NCBI GenBank assembly: GCA_018881555.1
Contig: JACAXG010000012.1
Coordinates: 1,736,001-1,800,000, forward strand
Direction of reading: 5' to 3'
DNA from: Amblyornis subalaris
Lineage: Eukaryota > Chordata > Aves > Passeriformes > Ptilonorhynchidae
Length of the DNA: 64,000 nucleotides
The notes under the pieces were generated by a model. The model did no database searches. It saw nothing but the letters and a program-made list of their open reading frames with translations, and had not been told where the DNA came from. The position numbers and the translations under genes are program-made. Shown piece after piece: positions 59,801 through 64,000 of the stretch (positions within the stretch are counted from its first letter, which is position 1; each line of letters opens with the position of its first letter).

Positions 59801-62800
59801 CCCAAGAAAGGAGCAGAAGTAGCCACCCACATCCAGTGCCTGGCATGCCCTGTACACTCTGGTCACCCCCCTTCAGCCCCAGCCTGTGCTCACCTCAGAG
59901 ACCTGCAGCTTCTGTGGAAGATGTGGGCTGGCCTGAGAGAGGATCACAAGTCAGCCAGTGGGAGACACTGTCCCACGCCTGCCACCTGAGACACCACATC
60001 TTGTCACTGTGAAGGCGAAGCAGCAGTTTTCAAGAGGCAGGTTTGCAACAAGCAGCTTGCTCCACCCACACCATTTACGTGCTGGAGGAGAGATACCACA
60101 CTCTCCTCAAGAACTCTTCAAAAGTATTAAGAGTAATAGAAAACTGTTGGTATTGCACGTGGNGCTGAACTTGAACACCCTCTACAACTGATTGTGATGC
60201 TGAGTGCAGGTCATCAACACAGTGCAGCTCCAAGTGCAAGGTCTTTGCTTCTAGCCCCATGTGCTGTGCAAGCAGAATATCGGCTCTTTAAACAGAAAGT
60301 GCACTTTACTAGAGGAGGGTGCTTGATGAGTCCTGTACATATCTTCTTATAAAGACTAGAAATGTGATTTCTGAAAGAAAGACAGTACTTAAATTGATTA
60401 GGCAAACAATAAATAATGCCCCCAGCCTCCTGTCTTTAGCAGTTTCTGAGTGCTGGGCATACGGCGCCTTTCCAGACCACATGGCAGCCAGTGAAGCAGA
60501 GCTGGTGATTATTATTTCACCCACCTTTGGCAGGAAATAAAACACCTGTTTAATCCTGATGGTGGGACTCCCCAGCAGTTAAACTAAGATGGTTTAAAAG
60601 GAATATAATTGAAAATTGTGCTTAAGGCAGCAGAAAGCAGTGATAAGACTTTTCAAATTTTCAAAGACTCCAGTCACTGATACTTTGAGAGNCATGGGAT
60701 TTTTCATGGCTGTAGACAGCCAGGACCTCTGTTTCACAGCTCANTCAGAAAGAAATCCTGCTTTTGAAAAAGGGCATCTTTTCAGAAGGACTCAGTGGAC
60801 AAGTGGTTGTGGCTCTGGACTGCTCACAAGTGGAGCAGCTGTACTTGCTGCTGCTCTCAGTTCTGGTTACCAGTGGTGTTTCTCACTGCTGTTCAACCAC
60901 AAGACAGTGTTAAGAGCTTGAACGCTTGGATTATTACTGTGAAAAAGCAGCTAAAGCAGACATGGCATTCTGTGAAATATATAAGCAGATGAAGGTATCC
61001 TTGGGGTGCAGAACAACTTCTAAAATGACCTGTTCCTCTGGAAAGTTAAATGCAGTACTATTGACTATGAGCAAGTAGCCAGAGGGCTGACTGAATAGCC
61101 TAGCTGGGCAATGAAGAATGGGAAGGACAGCTGTAAATCTCATTTTATGGAACAGCAACAGGGCCCTAAGTGGTTAAAAGAGACAGCCTCCAAAAGAGAG
61201 AGTGGTATTTACAGAGGGTGATATAGTCAGAGTGGTCCAGTGAAACTGAGCAAAGGGAAATTGAGACCAAATGCTTGTAATAATTCCTATGTCTCAGATT
61301 AATCTGCATAGCAGTCTTAGCAGGGAAGTGTTCAAATCCCCTTCCAGAAAAGGACAAAACAAAGTCTTGGGTTCAGCAATCCAAAGAAGAAATCTGTGCT
61401 GAATTACTGGACTAAGATGAAAAACGTTTGCTGTTTTGTGGGATTCATCTCACTCTATCCCCTTCCTATCCAGCAGAGCCTACTCACAGACACTGCAGTG
61501 CTCCTCTTTGAACTGGTTTGGCTTAGTGGGTGGATAGGCATTTGGTTAGTGGTGGTCACTTTGGAGGGAGGAGGGTTTGAAGAATCTTTACAGGCAGTCA
61601 CTGAGAACAGATTCCAGCTGGCTGCAAGGACTCCCACTAGGATGTGATGCACAGCAAATTTTTGTGCTTCTGAGCACCCTTGTTAGCCAATAAGCAAAAG
61701 CATCCTGGCATACATGGCAGCACTGAAATGTACAGTCATAGTCATTACCGTGCCACCCCTTAGGAAACAGCTGATTTTGCTGCAGTTTGCAGCAACAGAT
61801 GTGGATTAGACCCTCCAAAAAATTGTATCCATTTGAGGCATAATAAAAAGGAGTCTGAGTCCAACCAAAGACAAAACTGAAAAGCAAAAATGGGACTTTA
61901 GTAACTTGACTTTGCCTATTGCACCCACTTCTTTCCTGGCTTTGACTAGGTCAAAAAAAGTGTGCGGCCCCTGCAGCTGCAGGTAGCTGTTGTCCTTTGC
62001 TCAGCAGTATAATCAGCTATTGGCACAGAGCTGTAACGGAGGCTGCTGCTTTGGCAATGGGCTCAGAGCTACTTAAGTTGGGCAAGACCACTACCATCTT
62101 CCACCCAGACCTGCTGCAGTGTGCCCACTACAAAANGTCACCAAAAGTTCCTATGCAAGCTTCACATTCCTGGATGAGTTGGACCCTATTCTTGAGAAGG
62201 AATTCAAACTTCAGTTAATGGTGGTGGATTATATACCTACAACTATTGAAACTCTTACTGTATTTTGCTTCCCGTACTGGAAAGGGTGAACTTTTCTTCC
62301 CCATTATGGCCTTTGTAAAATTGTGTGCATTTTTTTCAAGGGTGCACTGCAAAAAGATTGCCTTGCTTGACTGTTGGCTACATGTTTACAGGTGTCTTTG
62401 CTGTCAGTTATTGATGCTATCAAGAAAGCAGCATCCCTTAAAAGGATTCCAACTGAATTTTAGCTACAGGCCACATACTTTCTCTCTGCAGGGTAGCTTT
62501 TACCATCTAATCTCACTGGAACAAGAAGGCTTTAAAACCAGGAAAAAATGAATGAGGAAATCAGTGATACCAATTATACACCAAATGAAGATAAGTCCCT
62601 CTGTCTCATTAGCACTGTTTAATTATGCTTGGATTTAAATTCTAAATATAGTTCATACAAATTCACAAGGGCAAGTGTTTGCTTCCCCTGTTGTAATCCT
62701 CTTCACATCTAATACTTCTCTCTCATATAAGATCAACAGTTTTAAGGACCTNCCTGCTTGAGTTATAAATAGCAAAGATGCGGACACTTTGCCCCTTATA

Positions 62801-62980
62801 AGTGCAAAATGTTNGTTAAGCAACGGCTTATGTTTGATATTTGCACTGCTGTGAGAGTCCAGAGTCTCGGATGACTTCTCAGCTTCCTCTGCTGGGTCTG
62901 TGTGAACACGTGGAGAGTGTCCCTGCTACAGGTTCCTATATTCTTAACAAAGCAGAGGCAGTATATATCCAATATGCCTG
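53816..62980. other. Intergenic region downstream of GORASP2
   Basis: No coding exon was recognised on either strand; open frames are short and lack family resemblance. In mammals TLK1 follows GORASP2 on the opposite strand, and I looked for its C-terminal exon without success. Part of this region could be TLK1 3' UTR or far-downstream sequence, which cannot be told from sequence alone. Many isolated N bases occur here. Confidence 0.6.
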
Positions 62981-63380
62981 TTGTCATGACCCATCATGAT
63001 ATTCATTGCAAATTCTCATTGGGCTGAACAAAGACACCAGACCAGGTGTCAGGAACATTTATGCTTTTATCATACAGTTGCCATACTCTGGCAACCAGCC
63101 CACTGTTTAGACTAAAAAGGTGTTGGCTAACAAACCCTTAAATTCTTACAACACACTTCCACAAAAGGTGTTGTCTAACAAGCCCTTCGACTTGCGCAGT
63201 ACACTTCAGTAAGCTATTAACTCCCACAACAAACTCATCAAAGGTGCTGGCACACAAAGTCACAACACACCAATATTCAAAGGTGCTGGCACACAAGCCA
63301 CAACACACCTCCAGAAGCTCCCCACTCCCACAATAAACTCCAGTACAGAGTATGGAGTAGAATATGACAGCTGTGCTTTG
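62981..63380. repeat. Diverged tandem motif, possible LTR part
   Basis: A motif AAAGGTGYTGGC..ACAA recurs at 63114, 63163, 63240 and 63279. The last two copies share about 30 nearly identical bases (AAAGGTGCTGGCACACAA and CACAACACACC) with a 39-base period. TGTCATGACCC at 62984 could be an LTR end. The family was not recognised and no target duplication was found. Confidence 0.5.
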
Positions 63381-64000
63381 CCCAGGCAAAGCAATGGAAG
63401 AAAACAAAGAATATCATCAGTCCTTAGATCTCATGTTGGTCCTGCCACCTGGATGGTCCAGAGGGAAAGAGGAAGAGAGGAAAAACAGGGAGTGAGGGGG
63501 CCCAGTCCTCTTACAGTTAACCTGTACTGTATGGTTATATAACTCTCTTATGTAAACTAGATTTCCCGCACTGTTTTGGTTGCAGATGCACAGCCATCCC
63601 TTCTCTAGGAAGAGAGCTGGGGTATAGGACTCTGAACACGAGTCTCACAGCAGAGCAGGGAGTCATCTCAGAATGTCCCACCTCTACAGGACCCTCTCCT
63701 CTGATCCCCTTTCCTGTAGCAATACTCAGAACATTTGAGACAAAACATGCTTAGGTCTGGTCCTCTACACTTGAATGTATGCATTAATGTATGTTCTGTC
63801 CGTCTGTCTGTCTATCTCTTCAAATGCAAACCACCAAAGTTTGCAGGAATTTGAGTCTTACCTTCTGAGTCACGGTCAAGCACTTGACCCAATCCATGCC
63901 TCTTTGCAACTAATGTCTTTACCAGTTTATTACTACTAACCTGGTAGCACATATTATTTCTAACTACTTGGCTCAGTCCAGTTACTAGTACATTTCAGCC
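63381..64000. other. Unassigned right-end sequence
   Basis: No gene was recognised. A short (TCTG)n tract lies at about 63795-63818. If the motif region on the left is an LTR, this could be internal or flanking sequence; I saw no primer-binding site or coding remains. Confidence 0.5.
63795..63818. repeat. (TCTG)n microsatellite
   Basis: About five TCTG/TCTA units with one interruption. Confidence 0.8.

Noticed and set aside
53816..64000. TLK1 3' exons on the minus strand, expected from synteny
   Set aside because: No minus-strand frame resembles the kinase C-terminus, so TLK1 coding sequence is probably beyond the window.
1..64000. CRISPR arrays, tRNA or rRNA genes, bacterial-type defence or toxin systems
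   Set aside because: No regular spaced repeats, cloverleaf candidates or rRNA-like blocks were noticed, and the DNA is vertebrate nuclear sequence.

Overview
This window is vertebrate nuclear DNA, almost certainly from a bird. It has two split genes with canonical GT/AG introns and AT-rich introns and spacers. A CpG-island promoter precedes the second gene. The truncated CR1 LINE at 39745-40428 ends in the ATTCTATG 3' signature typical of avian and reptile CR1. A 1.5 kb LTR-type element sits inside an intron with TGTC/GACA termini and a 5-bp target duplication. No prokaryotic-style genes, CRISPR arrays or operons are present. Most long open reading frames here are chance reads through introns and spacer DNA.

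Layout. From 1 to 15437 are the 3' coding exons of GAD1 (glutamate decarboxylase 67) on the + strand: 11 exons coding from residue 213 (split codon) to residue 594 and the stop, followed by an AU-rich 3' UTR to about 16780. The first half of GAD1 lies upstream of the window. From about 16.8 to 36.2 kb is a 19 kb spacer with no recognisable gene. It holds microsatellites, a short interstitial (CCCTAA)n tract, a probable ERVL-type LTR scrap and an AT-rich block dense in homeodomain (TAATTA) sites near 33.2-33.4 kb. From about 36.2 to 37.4 kb is a CpG island holding the first coding exon of GORASP2 (GRASP55). GORASP2 runs on the + strand to 53092 in 10 coding exons (441 codons), with a 3' UTR to about 53815. 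From 53.8 to 64.0 kb I recognise no gene; the last kilobase contains a diverged tandem motif that may belong to a long terminal repeat.

The GAD1-GORASP2 order and shared orientation match the synteny known in mammals, where TLK1 follows. No TLK1 coding exon was recognised here, so it should lie beyond the right edge. The two genes work in different processes. GAD1 makes GABA from glutamate, and GORASP2 is a myristoylated Golgi-stacking protein. Their adjacency looks like conserved synteny, not functional linkage. All exon boundaries were placed by hand from splice sites, reading-frame continuity and recalled family sequence, and every exon junction keeps the frame. About 30 isolated single N bases are scattered through the window; two fall inside coding exons.
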